Shown piece by piece: positions 1 to 9,658 of a stretch of DNA of 32,555 bases. This DNA is from Anaerolineae bacterium. Its GTDB lineage: Bacteria > Chloroflexota > Anaerolineae > Anaerolineales > Villigracilaceae. A program made the position numbers and the translations under genes. The notes under the pieces were generated by a model. The model did not search any database, had not been told where the DNA came from, and saw nothing but the letters and a program-made list of their open reading frames with translations. Where the stretch lies: the NCBI GenBank assembly GCA_018648605.1, contig JABGQU010000019.1:1-32555 (forward strand). The letters run 5' to 3'. Every line of letters starts with the position of its first letter. The first letter of the stretch is position 1.

Positions 1-97
1 TAATTGTTTCGTATCTCATACGCCTATTATGGCATACTTATGCAAGAGGTCTAAACAAAAAAATACTATGACAATTCTTTTTTCCTTTTCTATCAAA

Positions 98-112
98 ACG
101 GGTCGCCCCTAC
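98..112 (-). repeat. REP-like half element (reverse complement GTAGGGGCGACCCGT) just upstream of the priA start
   Basis: ACGGGTCGCCCCTAC is the reverse complement of the sequence at 2657-2671 downstream of priA and resembles the one at 3059 in the RAYT gene. Confidence 0.6.
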
Positions 113-117
113 ATCAG

Positions 118-2652
118 ATGACCATCTTTGTCCAAATCTCCGTAAATGTCCCCGCCGTGAGTGGGGTTTTTGATTACCATCTTCCTGAAAACCTAGATGG
201 GCAAGTTGGCGTTGGGCATTTGGTGACCGTTCCTTTTGGTCATCAAGTTGTGCAAGGGGTGGTTTTACGCTTTGTAAAAACTCCCGCTGTTGAAGATACA
301 AAAGCCGTCATTGATCTGCTTGACCCTTTGCCTGTGTTGACATCCGCACAAATTGCGCTCGCTGAGAATATGGCGGAGCAGACTCTAAACCCTGTTGCAG
401 CAATGGTAGGGATGATGCTACCAAGCGGATTGAGTCAGCAGGCAGATGTGGAGTTCGAGATCCGGGAATTGGGAATTGGGAATAGTGAACTTTCTCAAAC
501 CCAAAAACGTATTCTTGCCTTACTCGAAAAGCGTGGCTCTTTACGCGGACGACAAATTGACCGTCATTTCAAAAACGTAGATTGGCGACCATCTGCGCAG
601 AATTTACTCAGGCGCGGCATTCTAATGAGTAAATCCGTTTTGCTCGCGCCAAAGGTACGCCCGAAATTTGTGCGTACCGCGCAATTGGCTGTTCCGCCGA
701 AGGTTGCTGAAGAAGCCATGTCTACTTTGGGGACAACAGATGCGACGCAAAATCGCCGTGCGGCTGCGTTGCAATTTCTAATGCGAGAAAAAGAAGCCAT
801 TGCCGTTAGTTGGGTTTACGCTGAGAGTAATTGTAATATTGCTGATCTGCAAATCTTGGCTGAAAAAGATTTGATCGTTTTACGAGAAACCGAGATTTGG
901 CGTGACCCCGTTCAAAAAGTAGAAATCGAAGAAGCAGAACAAAAAGAATGGGCACTAACACCGGCCCAAAAAGAAGCGATGAAAGCCGTTCACGAATCTT
1001 TCGCTGATTCGCTGACGCATCCCATTCTCTTGCACGGCATAACTGGTTCCGGCAAAACCGAGATTTATATCCGCGCCGCGCAGGAGGCAATTAAGCGGGG
1101 TGGGCAAGCCTTGATTCTCGTCCCTGAAATTGCACTCACGCCGCAAACCGTGCGTCGCTTTTTAGCGCGCTTCCCCGGACAGGTTGGGTTAATCCACTCA
1201 AAGCTCTCCATCGGTGAACGCTACGATACCTGGCGACGGGCGCGGGCAGGACAACTCAAAGTAATCATTGGCGCACGTTCTGCGCTTTTTGCGCCTTTAC
1301 CGGATATCAAATTGATCGTTTTGGATGAGTTTCACGATGGCTCTTATCATCAAACGAATCTGCCTTTTTATGATGCCGTTCAGGCTGCGCAAAATTATGC
1401 TGAGATCAACGGCGCAGTTTGCATTTTGGGGTCGGCAACCCCGCCCATCGAATATCGCTATCAAGCTGCCCTCACCCATTCTCGCTCCGCTCGAATTTCC
1501 CTCTCCCGCGACGCGGGAGAGGGGGAGCGAGCGAAGCGAAGCGGGGGTGAGGGCGTTTTTCGCCTTGTCGAACTCCCAGAAAGAATCGGAGACAGAAAAC
1601 TTCCGCCTGTTGACGTGATCGACATGCGCACCGAGTTGAAATCCGGCAATAAGGGCATTTTTAGTCGTGCGCTGCAGGATGCGCTATCCCAAACACTGGC
1701 GCGCGGCGAGCAGGCCATCCTCTTTCTCAATCGGCGCGGCACGGCAACTTACGTTTTTTGCCGCGAATGTGGGCATACGATGAAATGTCCACGTTGCGAA
1801 ACGCCACTCACTTTGCATGCGATAAATTCTCCACCCTTGAGGGGGGGAGTTAGAGGGGGGGCTTTGCGCTGCCATCGCTGTAATTACACGCGTCAGATGC
1901 CGAAAAACTGTCCCGAGTGCAAGAGCACGAAGATCCGTGCCTATGGACTTGGCAGTGAAAAGGTCGAGGATGAAGTCAACGCCCTTTTTCCCGATGCCCG
2001 CGTCTTGCGCTGGGATTGGGATACCACCCGCACAAAGGATGCCCATGAACTCATCCTGAGCCATTTTACGGCGCACCGTGCTGATGTACTGGTTGGCACG
2101 CAGATGCTCGCCAAAGGGCTAGATCTGCCTCTCGTGACCCTTGTGGGTGTCGTGCTCGCAGATGTGGGATTAAATCTCCCCGATCCTTTCGCCGCCGAAC
2201 GCGTTTTCCAGACCCTGACACAAGTTGCGGGACGAGCAGGACGGTCCGCTCGTGGTGGAAGCGTGCTGTTGCAAACTTTTGAGCCGGAGCATTATGTGGT
2301 GCAACATGCTTCCAAGCATGATTATGCAAACTTTTACGCTCACGAACTGGAACAGCGTCGCCGGCTGGGATATCCGCCCTTCGCCAATTTGGTGCGTTTG
2401 GAATACCGCCATCGCGACCCCATCACTGCTGAAGAAGCAGCAAAAAAACTTGCTGCAGAAATCAAGGAATTATTGCTCATCGAAAACCGAATACAAACTA
2501 CGATTATCGGTCCCGCCCCTGCCTTCTTCTCCAAGATAGATGGTGTTTATCGCTGGCAAATTGTTTTACGTGGCCCCGAGCCTGAGACGTTATTGCGAAA
2601 TAAAGATTTGAAGGGTTGGAGAGTTGAAGTTAGTCCTGTGAGTTTATTATGA
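118..2652 (+). CDS. priA: Primosomal protein N' (replication restart helicase PriA)
   Basis: Walker A GITGSGKTE, motif II DEFHD, zinc-binding CRECGHTMKCPRC...CHRC...CPEC, GSEKVEDEV, GTQMLAKGLD and QVAGRAGR motifs. Confidence 0.96.
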   Translation: MTIFVQISVNVPAVSGVFDYHLPENLDGQVGVGHLVTVPFGHQVVQGVVLRFVKTPAVEDTKAVIDLLDPLPVLTSAQIALAENMAEQTLNPVAAMVGMMLPSGLSQQADVEFEIRELGIGNSELSQTQKRILALLEKRGSLRGRQIDRHFKNVDWRPSAQNLLRRGILMSKSVLLAPKVRPKFVRTAQLAVPPKVAEEAMSTLGTTDATQNRRAAALQFLMREKEAIAVSWVYAESNCNIADLQILAEKDLIVLRETEIWRDPVQKVEIEEAEQKEWALTPAQKEAMKAVHESFADSLTHPILLHGITGSGKTEIYIRAAQEAIKRGGQALILVPEIALTPQTVRRFLARFPGQVGLIHSKLSIGERYDTWRRARAGQLKVIIGARSALFAPLPDIKLIVLDEFHDGSYHQTNLPFYDAVQAAQNYAEINGAVCILGSATPPIEYRYQAALTHSRSARISLSRDAGEGERAKRSGGEGVFRLVELPERIGDRKLPPVDVIDMRTELKSGNKGIFSRALQDALSQTLARGEQAILFLNRRGTATYVFCRECGHTMKCPRCETPLTLHAINSPPLRGGVRGGALRCHRCNYTRQMPKNCPECKSTKIRAYGLGSEKVEDEVNALFPDARVLRWDWDTTRTKDAHELILSHFTAHRADVLVGTQMLAKGLDLPLVTLVGVVLADVGLNLPDPFAAERVFQTLTQVAGRAGRSARGGSVLLQTFEPEHYVVQHASKHDYANFYAHELEQRRRLGYPPFANLVRLEYRHRDPITAEEAAKKLAAEIKELLLIENRIQTTIIGPAPAFFSKIDGVYRWQIVLRGPEPETLLRNKDLKGWRVEVSPVSLL
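1468..1554. repeat. 87-bp palindromic repeat inserted in frame in priA
   Basis: Outer arms GCCCTCACCC/GGGTGAGGGC; inner perfect arms CCCTCTCCCGCG-A-CGCGGGAGAGGG; encodes the non-homologous peptide LTHSRSARISLSRDAGEGERAKRSGGEGV. Confidence 0.85.
1823..1864. repeat. G-rich repeat insertion in the priA zinc-binding region (peptide NSPPLRGGVRGGA)
   Basis: TTCTCCACCCTTGAGGGGGGGAGTTAGAGGGGGGG interrupts PLTLH...LRCHRC, where PriA homologues normally have only a short linker. Confidence 0.7.
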
Positions 2653-2656
2653 TCCT

Positions 2657-2755
2657 GTAGGGGCGACCCGTTTGGGCATTTTAAATAAATCTCCTGAAAA
2701 GAATAATTTCTTTGCAATATAGAAATTCACGTAAAAACCATATAGGGTCTCCCTT
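2657..2755 (+). repeat. REP/MITE-like element, copy A (upstream of the RAYT gene)
   Basis: GTAGGGGCGACCCGTTTGGG...TTCACGTAAAAACCATATAGGGTCTCCCTT; same ends and spacing as copy B at 3059-3156; ends form an imperfect terminal inverted repeat. Confidence 0.75.
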
Positions 2756-2779
2756 ACTTTTAACAGGAAGTTAGTCCTG

Positions 2780-3382
2780 TTGAGAAAAACGATGGCTGAT
2801 ACAAAACCAAAACGCCGTAACTCCCTCCGTCTAAAAGGATATGATTACACCCAACCTGGGGCATATTTTGTCACGACCGTTACGCATCAGCGAGCATGTT
2901 TATTTGGCGATGTGGTCGATGGAGAGATGCAATTGAACCACGCGGGAAAAATCGTGCATTGGGAATGGGAGCGATTAGCACACCATTTTGATTTTATTGA
3001 ATTAGGTGCGTTTGTTGTGATGCCAAATCATTTTCATGGGATTATTATCTTGCAAGACGTAGGGGCGCCCCGTTTGGGTTATTTGGATACTGCATCTAAA
3101 AACGAGAATCTTGCTACCAACATAATTTCACGCAAAAATCACAAAGGGTCGCCCTTGCATGCCAAGGGATCTACTCCAAAATCCTTGAGCGCAATCATTG
3201 GACAATTAAAATCCCGCGTAACAAAACGCATCCACAAAACCGACGAATTCCCCCCCCCGAACGAATCTGGCAACGCGGATTTCACGACCGCATTATCCGC
3301 AACGAAGAAGAATGGCGTAAAATCCATTTGTATATCGAAGCTAATCCTGCTAATTGGGAAAATGATACTGAAAACTCTATGA
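2780..3382 (+). CDS. REP-associated tyrosine transposase (IS200-like/RAYT, Y1_Tnp fold), C-terminus frameshifted
   Basis: RRNSLRLKGYDYTQPGAYFVTTVTHQRACLFG and the HUH-type motif MPNHFHGII, then SLSAIIGQLKSRVTKRIH. Adding one C to the C9 tract (3250-3258) restores PERIWQRGFHDRIIRNEEEWRKIHLYIEANPANWENDTENSMNLL, ending at TAA 3391-3393. Confidence 0.85.
   Translation: MRKTMADTKPKRRNSLRLKGYDYTQPGAYFVTTVTHQRACLFGDVVDGEMQLNHAGKIVHWEWERLAHHFDFIELGAFVVMPNHFHGIIILQDVGAPRLGYLDTASKNENLATNIISRKNHKGSPLHAKGSTPKSLSAIIGQLKSRVTKRIHKTDEFPPPNESGNADFTTALSATKKNGVKSICISKLILLIGKMILKTL
3059..3156 (+). repeat. REP/MITE-like element, copy B (inside the RAYT coding sequence)
   Basis: GTAGGGGCGCCCCGTTTGGG...TTTCACGCAAAAATCACAAAGGGTCGCCCTT; aligns end to end with copy A. 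Confidence 0.75.
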
Positions 3383-3432
3383 ATTTGCTATAATCCACTC
3401 AGCAAATACACGATATAAAAAGGAGCACGCTC

Positions 3433-4323
3433 ATGCAATCTTTCTCACGCGGTTGGCAATTTCTCAAACAGGCTTGGCAGATGGCCTCTGCCGACAAAGA
3501 CCTGATCAAACCCTCCATCTACACCCTCTTTGCGGGAGCAGTTGTATCGGTGATCGGTATTATCCCGATCGCTTTGGTGGCGATGTTTTTCAGCAATGCC
3601 GGTTTTGTGGGGCAGATCATCATGGTTTTGTCGGGCGCTTTGCTCGTCTTTGCTGAGTTCATCGTCAGCTATATTTTCTCGGCGATGACAGTCTATCTCA
3701 TCTACGGCTATCTCTCCGAAGGCGATGGACGCATGGATAAGGCTTGGGAGATCGTTAAGCGCGACTTGCTTGACCTTGCCACCCTCGCCGCCGCATCGAC
3801 CGCCGTGAATGCTTTACAGAAACTTGTCAAAGGACAGGGGCAAAAAGCGGGTCGAAATTTACTCGCCAGTCTCATTCAAAATGTGTGGACAGAAGCCTCC
3901 TATCTCATTCTCCCCGCGATGGTCATTGAAGATATCAATCTCACCGATGGCATCAAACGGGCAACGCAGATCGTGCAGGATAATCTCCTTTTAGTGGGAA
4001 TCAGCACCGTGGGCGTGAAAGCGGTAACTGCTCTGATCGGGATACTGCTCGGTTTAACGGGAGCAATTATCGGGTCCGCGCTTGGCTACGGGATCATCAG
4101 CCTCGCAGGCGGAACGACCGTGACCCTCGGCTTGGTGCTGGGGATCGGGCTGGGACTCCTCGTCTTCTTCATCTTCGTCATGATCGCGACTGTGATCGGA
4201 ACGTACACATTGACCGCTTACCACACCTGCCTATATCTTTGGGCACGCGATATCGAAAAAGCAGATGTTTCAGCAGAATCTATTGCTGCTCCTGCGCCAC
4301 TCGCGGCTGTGCTTGATCTCTAG
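3433..4323 (+). CDS. DUF6159-like multi-pass membrane protein
   Basis: MQSFSRGWQFLKQAWQMASADKDLIKPSIY start followed by several glycine-rich hydrophobic segments. Confidence 0.75.
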   Translation: MQSFSRGWQFLKQAWQMASADKDLIKPSIYTLFAGAVVSVIGIIPIALVAMFFSNAGFVGQIIMVLSGALLVFAEFIVSYIFSAMTVYLIYGYLSEGDGRMDKAWEIVKRDLLDLATLAAASTAVNALQKLVKGQGQKAGRNLLASLIQNVWTEASYLILPAMVIEDINLTDGIKRATQIVQDNLLLVGISTVGVKAVTALIGILLGLTGAIIGSALGYGIISLAGGTTVTLGLVLGIGLGLLVFFIFVMIATVIGTYTLTAYHTCLYLWARDIEKADVSAESIAAPAPLAAVLDL

Positions 4324-4331
4324 GAGTATTT

Positions 4332-5018
4332 ATGCGTTTTGAAGAATTGAACTGGATGGATATAGAAAGCTATCTTGAGAAAGATGACCGCCTAATGATC
4401 GTTTTGGGTGCAACAGAGCAACACGCCTACTTGAGTTTACTGACCGACATCAAAATTCCGCTTGCAATGGCAGATGCCGCCTCCCAACAGAGTGGGGTAC
4501 TGGTTGCCCCGCCACTCAATTTTGGCAGCTCGCCCTATTTTCTTGATTATCCGGGCACAATTTCCTTCCGTCTTAGCACGCTGATGGATGCTGTTGAAGA
4601 TATTTTGCGCTCGGTATATCGGCAAGGTTTTCGACGTGTATTGGTATTGAACGGACATAGCGGTAATGATGGCGTACGGGCGCGTTTGGTTGAAGTAGCT
4701 AATGCCCTCTCCGATTTAAAAATGAATTGGTATTCCTGGTGGGAATCCCACGGTGTCGAAGCGATCACGCTAAAGCACAGTCTGAAACCTGGGCACGCCA
4801 ACTGGCTGGAAGCCTTCCCTTTCACGTTGGTTGATGAAGTGCCCGGTACGCCCAAATCTCCGCCTTACGTTCCCAGCACGATCATGGACGCAGGCTCAAC
4901 GCGTGAGGTGTATGGTGACGGTTCTTTTGGGGGGCCCTATCAGGTTGATGTTGCTATCATGAACGAAATATTTAGTATTACCGTAACAGATATTCTCGAA
5001 ATGCTAAAATTCGAGTAG
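4332..5018 (+). CDS. Creatininase family protein
   Basis: Motifs GATEQHAYLSLLTD (E..H..D ligand pattern), VLVLNGHSGND and GHANWLEAFPFT; SD-like AGGAG overlaps the upstream stop codon. Confidence 0.88.
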   Translation: MRFEELNWMDIESYLEKDDRLMIVLGATEQHAYLSLLTDIKIPLAMADAASQQSGVLVAPPLNFGSSPYFLDYPGTISFRLSTLMDAVEDILRSVYRQGFRRVLVLNGHSGNDGVRARLVEVANALSDLKMNWYSWWESHGVEAITLKHSLKPGHANWLEAFPFTLVDEVPGTPKSPPYVPSTIMDAGSTREVYGDGSFGGPYQVDVAIMNEIFSITVTDILEMLKFE

Positions 5019-5085
5019 AATGTCTGTAGGTATGGGGGAATTATTTAGAAAGCTCTATGAGTTTGCAGATTGGTCTCTTTTATCC

Positions 5086-5115
5086 TTGACGAGTTTGCAT
5101 GGGTGTCGGTATAAT
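5086..5115 (+). promoter_or_regulatory. Sigma-70-type promoter upstream of rpoC
   Basis: TTGACG - 18 nt - TATAAT, leaving a leader of about 160 nt before the GTG start. Confidence 0.65.
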
Positions 5116-5284
5116 TCCCAACTTGGATGAAAATATCTAAATTTATCTGTCTATTGGCGAGCGCTTGAGAATACACCCTCAATGTGCTTGCCTTTGTGTG
5201 TCTCTCGCGATATTTTTCGCGTAAACGATAATATAAAAAGTCTCTGTTTTTCTCAGAGATTATAGACGACGAGGAGAGTATTCA

Positions 5285-8200
5285 GTGGAAACTAAGGGGC
5301 TTAAAGCGCTTCGTATTAGTCTTGCTTCGCCAGAAACCATTCGTAGTTGGTCTTATGGTGAGGTCTTAAAGCCGGAAACAATCAATTATCGTCGTCTGCG
5401 TCCAGAGAAGGATGGTCTTTTTTGTGAAGCCATCTTTGGACCGCAACGAGATTGGCAATGCTACTGCGGTAAATACAAAAATCCGCGCTACAAAGGAATT
5501 ACTTGTGATAAATGTGGTGTTGAGATCACGCGCTCGGCTGTCCGCCGTGAGCGGATGGGGCATATCCAATTAGCGACACCTGTTGCACATATCTGGTATA
5601 CACGCCGTATCCCCTCCTATTTGGGATTACTGCTTAATATTTCACGTCGTAATCTTGATCGTGTGCTTTACTTCGCGCAATATATCGTCACACATGTAGA
5701 CGAAGAAGCGCGCGAAAAAGCATTGAATAAACTTGATGAAGAGATCAGTAACTCTGGCGTCAAGAAAGATGCGATGGCAAATGCCAAAGTTGGCGAAATT
5801 AAAGAACGTAGTGCCACTGCGTTGACAGCACTTGAACAACGTCGTGCTGCAATGGAACAAGAATTCGACGAAGAAACAGCTGCATTGCTTGAGCCTGTTA
5901 TGAAAGAAGGGCAGCGTTTGGATGAAAGCCTGCAAGAGCAAATGGGTGTAGCTGCACGCAAAGATATTGTCTTTGGCGCAACTGGTGATCTCATTGCCGA
6001 AGCTGGCTCAGTAATCGCTTCCCAACATATTAGCAAAGTTCAAACTGCTGTAAAAGAAAGCTTACATAAGATCGAGAGCGAACTTCAGGAACAACGTGAA
6101 GAGAAATTCGGCGTCATCGATCAGGAAATTGAAGCTCTAAAGGCAACTACAGACGAAGAGCTACAACTCTTGAGCGATCAAGTTGGTGACGAACTTGCTG
6201 AAACCAAAACTAAAAATAAGCAGACGCGCAAAGAATTGGTTGATCTACAGCCTTTTGATTTCTTGAGCGAAGTCCGCTATCGTGAACTTAAAGCACGCTG
6301 GGGACAAATCTTCCGTGCCGATATGGGCGCAGAGGCTTTCCTTGATATTCTCCAACGCGTCGATCTGGATGCTCTTGCCGAAGAGCTTTGGAACGAAGTT
6401 CGTACAACAAAAAGTAAACAAAAACGTAAAAAAGCAACCAGCCGCTTGAAAGTGGTTGAAGCTTTCCGCCGTTCGGGCAATAAACCCGAATGGATGATCA
6501 TGAGCATTTTGCCCGTCATCCCTCCCGATCTGCGCCCGATGGTGCAATTGGATGGTGGACGCTTCGCAACCTCGGACTTGAACGATCTCTATCGACGTGT
6601 GATCAACCGTAATAACCGCCTCAAACGCCTGTTGGAGTTGGGTGCCCCCAACGTCATTATTCGCAACGAAAAACGTATGTTGCAAGAAGCAGTCGATTCA
6701 CTGATTGATAACAGTCAGCGTGGTAAGGCACTCTCCCGTCGTGGACGTCGCGAGCTTAAATCACTCAGTGATATGCTCAAAGGCAAGAAGGGGCGCTTCC
6801 GCCGCAACTTGCTCGGTAAGCGTGTGGACTATTCCGGTCGTTCAGTGATCGTGGTTGGACCCCAACTTAGACTTTATCAATGCGGTCTTCCCAAGAAGAT
6901 GGCATTAGAACTATTCCGCCCCTTTGTGATCGGTGGGTTGGTCAATCGGAACTATGCTGCTAACGTGAAGGGTGCTCGTCGCATGATTGAGCGCAATCGC
7001 CAAGAAGTATGGGAAGTTCTCGAAGATGTGATCAAAGATCGTCCGGTTTTGTTAAACCGTGCACCAACCTTGCATCGTCTTGGTATCCAAGCCTTTGAAC
7101 CTCTGCTGATCGAGGGTAGTGCAATTCAGTTGCATCCGTTGGTTACTACCGCGTTCAATGCTGATTTTGACGGCGACCAAATGGCGGTTCACGTTCCGCT
7201 TTCGCAAAAAGCAGTCGAAGAAGCCCGTCGGCTGATGTTGTCATCCAAAAACTTGCTCAAACCTGCTGATGGCGAACCGATCATCAGCCCAGGGAAAGAC
7301 ATGGTTTTGGGTGTCTATTATCTTACAATGGAAGACCCCTTCGACTATAAAGGCGAAGGTAGTCTTTTTGGTTCTCTCGAAGAAGTTCAATTAGCCTTTG
7401 AATTAGAACACGTTGAAGTTCATACGAATATCCGCTTGCGTGCTACTACTTGGTACGATGATGAAGGCACACGCCTTGCCGAAGCTGAAACACGCATGAT
7501 CGAAACAACTGTTGGACGCGCGATTTTCAATAATATTTTGCCTCCTGAAGTTCAGTTTGTAAATACTACGCTGGACAAAGGTGGTGTGAAAGATCTGATC
7601 GCAGATGTGTACGAAATCTGCGGGCAAGATGTGACAACAGATGTTGCAGATGGTATTAAGACCATTGGCTTTGAATATGCGATGCGTTCTGGCGTTACAG
7701 TGGCGATCTCCGATATTACCGTTCCTGAATCAAAAGAAGACATCATACAGAAATCCCTGCAAGGTGTTGAGTTGGTGCAGCGTGACTTCCGTCGCGGTTT
7801 GCTGACCGAACAAGAGCAGGACGAACGTGTTGTCCAAATTTGGCAGGATACGACCAATGAAGTGGCTGCCGAGGTCCGCAAAGTGATGGACCCGAATGGC
7901 AACCTTGCCACGATGGCAAGCTCTGGCGCGACCAAAGGTGGTTTCGGGCCGATCTCCCAGTTGGCTGGTATGCGTGGTCTTATGGCTGATCCGTCGGGGC
8001 GCATTATTCCGCTCCCGATCCGCTCAAATTTCCGCGAGGGGCTTACCGCACTCGAGTACTTCATCTCCACGCATGGCGCTCGTAAAGGTTTGGCAGATAC
8101 CGCACTTCGTACAGCGGATGCTGGATACCTTACCCGCCGCTTGGTAGATGTAGCACAAGACTTAATTGTCAACGAGCATAATTGTGATACGACAAATGGG

Positions 8201-9607
8201 GTCACCATTAGCCGTAGTGAGGATATTGCTGGTCAATCACTTGGTTCTCGTATATACAGCCGTCTTATTTGCGAGCGGGTCGTTGATCCGAACACCGGCG
8301 AAGTTGTCGCTGAACGCGATGATGTGATCGGACATGAATTAGCGCGCAAGATCATGAAATCTGGCGTCGAAGAAGTCCTCGTTCGCTCTCCGCTTACTTG
8401 TGATTTACAACATGGTGTTTGCTCCAGTTGTTACGGTAATGACCTTGGGCGTGGAAAGATCGTCGAACTTGGTTCTGCCGTTGGCATCGTTGCTGCTCAA
8501 TCCATTGGTGAGCCTGGTACACAGCTAACATTGCGTACCTTCCACACCGGTGGTGTTGCTGCTGGTAGCGATATCACGACCGGTCTCCCGCGTGTAGAAG
8601 AGCTTTTCGAAGCTCGCCGTCTCCCGAAAGGTGAAGCGGTCATGACCGAGATCGATGGCAAAGTAGCTATCTCGCAATCTGAAAAATATGCAGACCTGAG
8701 AATTGTGACTGTTTCACAAAGCGAGATGGTCAGCGACACGTATAAAATTCCTGAAAACTGGGAAACTCTCGTTAGCGAGGAAACCGAGATCAAAGCAGGT
8801 GATGTTTTGGCAAGCCACGAAGAAGCCACCATCACCGCCCAAAATGACGGTAAAGTCCGCCTTGAAGACGATACCATCTTTGTTTCCTATGAACAGCGCG
8901 AAGAAAGCGAATACGACATCCCCACGACAGCACGTCTTCTTGTTGTTGATGGCGATCACGTTGAAGCCGGGCAACCGCTTACTGAAGGTTCGCTGAATCC
9001 GCATCGTATTTTGCGCATTCAAGGCACTCATGCCTGCCAGATTTACCTCATGTCTGAAATTCAGCAAGTCTACCGCTCACAGGGTCAGAATATTCACGAT
9101 AAGCACTTCGAAGTTATCATTCGCAAGATGCTCTCCAAAGTGCAGATTACCAATCCCTATGACAGTAACTACCTGCCCGGTGACGTAATCGACCGCCTCG
9201 ATATTAGTCGTTCCAATGAAGTCTTGCTCGCAGAAGGCAAGCAGCCTGCGCGTTACGTCAATATCTTGTTGGGCATCACCAAAGCCTCGCTCACAACCGA
9301 TTCCTTCCTGTCTGCCTCCTCCTTCCAACACACCATCAAGGTTTTGGCGAAGGCAGCCATTGGCTCCGATGAAGATCCGCTCTATGGCTTGAAAGAAAAT
9401 GTCATCATTGGTAAGCTGATCCCCGCTGGCTCCGGTTTTGTACCAGGACGTTTCAGCCCTGTAGTAGAAGAAGTGGACGAAGAGCCCGAAGCCGAACTTG
9501 ACCCTGAGCTTGTTCCCGAGATGGAAGCAGTCGCCGAAACCCTCGACGAAGATACCGGTGAAAGCGCACCCTCAGCGGATGCGCCAGAAGCCCCGCTCGC
9601 TGAATAA
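5285..9607 (+). CDS. rpoC: DNA-directed RNA polymerase subunit beta'
   Basis: Zinc ribbon [34 protein letters not shown] catalytic motif, [29 protein letters not shown] start with GAGGAG SD. Confidence 0.98.
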   Translation: METKGLKALRISLASPETIRSWSYGEVLKPETINYRRLRPEKDGLFCEAIFGPQRDWQCYCGKYKNPRYKGITCDKCGVEITRSAVRRERMGHIQLATPVAHIWYTRRIPSYLGLLLNISRRNLDRVLYFAQYIVTHVDEEAREKALNKLDEEISNSGVKKDAMANAKVGEIKERSATALTALEQRRAAMEQEFDEETAALLEPVMKEGQRLDESLQEQMGVAARKDIVFGATGDLIAEAGSVIASQHISKVQTAVKESLHKIESELQEQREEKFGVIDQEIEALKATTDEELQLLSDQVGDELAETKTKNKQTRKELVDLQPFDFLSEVRYRELKARWGQIFRADMGAEAFLDILQRVDLDALAEELWNEVRTTKSKQKRKKATSRLKVVEAFRRSGNKPEWMIMSILPVIPPDLRPMVQLDGGRFATSDLNDLYRRVINRNNRLKRLLELGAPNVIIRNEKRMLQEAVDSLIDNSQRGKALSRRGRRELKSLSDMLKGKKGRFRRNLLGKRVDYSGRSVIVVGPQLRLYQCGLPKKMALELFRPFVIGGLVNRNYAANVKGARRMIERNRQEVWEVLEDVIKDRPVLLNRAPTLHRLGIQAFEPLLIEGSAIQLHPLVTTAFNADFDGDQMAVHVPLSQKAVEEARRLMLSSKNLLKPADGEPIISPGKDMVLGVYYLTMEDPFDYKGEGSLFGSLEEVQLAFELEHVEVHTNIRLRATTWYDDEGTRLAEAETRMIETTVGRAIFNNILPPEVQFVNTTLDKGGVKDLIADVYEICGQDVTTDVADGIKTIGFEYAMRSGVTVAISDITVPESKEDIIQKSLQGVELVQRDFRRGLLTEQEQDERVVQIWQDTTNEVAAEVRKVMDPNGNLATMASSGATKGGFGPISQLAGMRGLMADPSGRIIPLPIRSNFREGLTALEYFISTHGARKGLADTALRTADAGYLTRRLVDVAQDLIVNEHNCDTTNGVTISRSEDIAGQSLGSRIYSRLICERVVDPNTGEVVAERDDVIGHELARKIMKSGVEEVLVRSPLTCDLQHGVCSSCYGNDLGRGKIVELGSAVGIVAAQSIGEPGTQLTLRTFHTGGVAAGSDITTGLPRVEELFEARRLPKGEAVMTEIDGKVAISQSEKYADLRIVTVSQSEMVSDTYKIPENWETLVSEETEIKAGDVLASHEEATITAQNDGKVRLEDDTIFVSYEQREESEYDIPTTARLLVVDGDHVEAGQPLTEGSLNPHRILRIQGTHACQIYLMSEIQQVYRSQGQNIHDKHFEVIIRKMLSKVQITNPYDSNYLPGDVIDRLDISRSNEVLLAEGKQPARYVNILLGITKASLTTDSFLSASSFQHTIKVLAKAAIGSDEDPLYGLKENVIIGKLIPAGSGFVPGRFSPVVEEVDEEPEAELDPELVPEMEAVAETLDEDTGESAPSADAPEAPLAE

Positions 9608-9624
9608 TATCACTAGCATTGCTC

Positions 9625-9658
9625 AAAGACGCCGCCTAAAAAACGGCGTCTTTTCTTT
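9625..9658 (+). terminator. Rho-independent terminator of rpoC
   Basis: AAAGACGCCG-CCTAAAAAA-CGGCGTCTTT followed by TCTTT. Confidence 0.85.

Noticed and set aside
38-301. 87-aa minus-strand ORF overlapping the priA start
   Set aside because: Low-complexity antisense ORF with no recognisable domain; explained by priA and the repeat end.
1318-1335. PriA motif II reads DEFHD instead of the commoner DEEHD
   Set aside because: The D, E and H positions of the DExH motif are kept, so this is probably an ordinary substitution and not loss of function.
7552-8208. 218-aa antisense ORF within rpoC
   Set aside because: Ser/Arg-rich antisense translation of a conserved coding region; no domain or RBS support.
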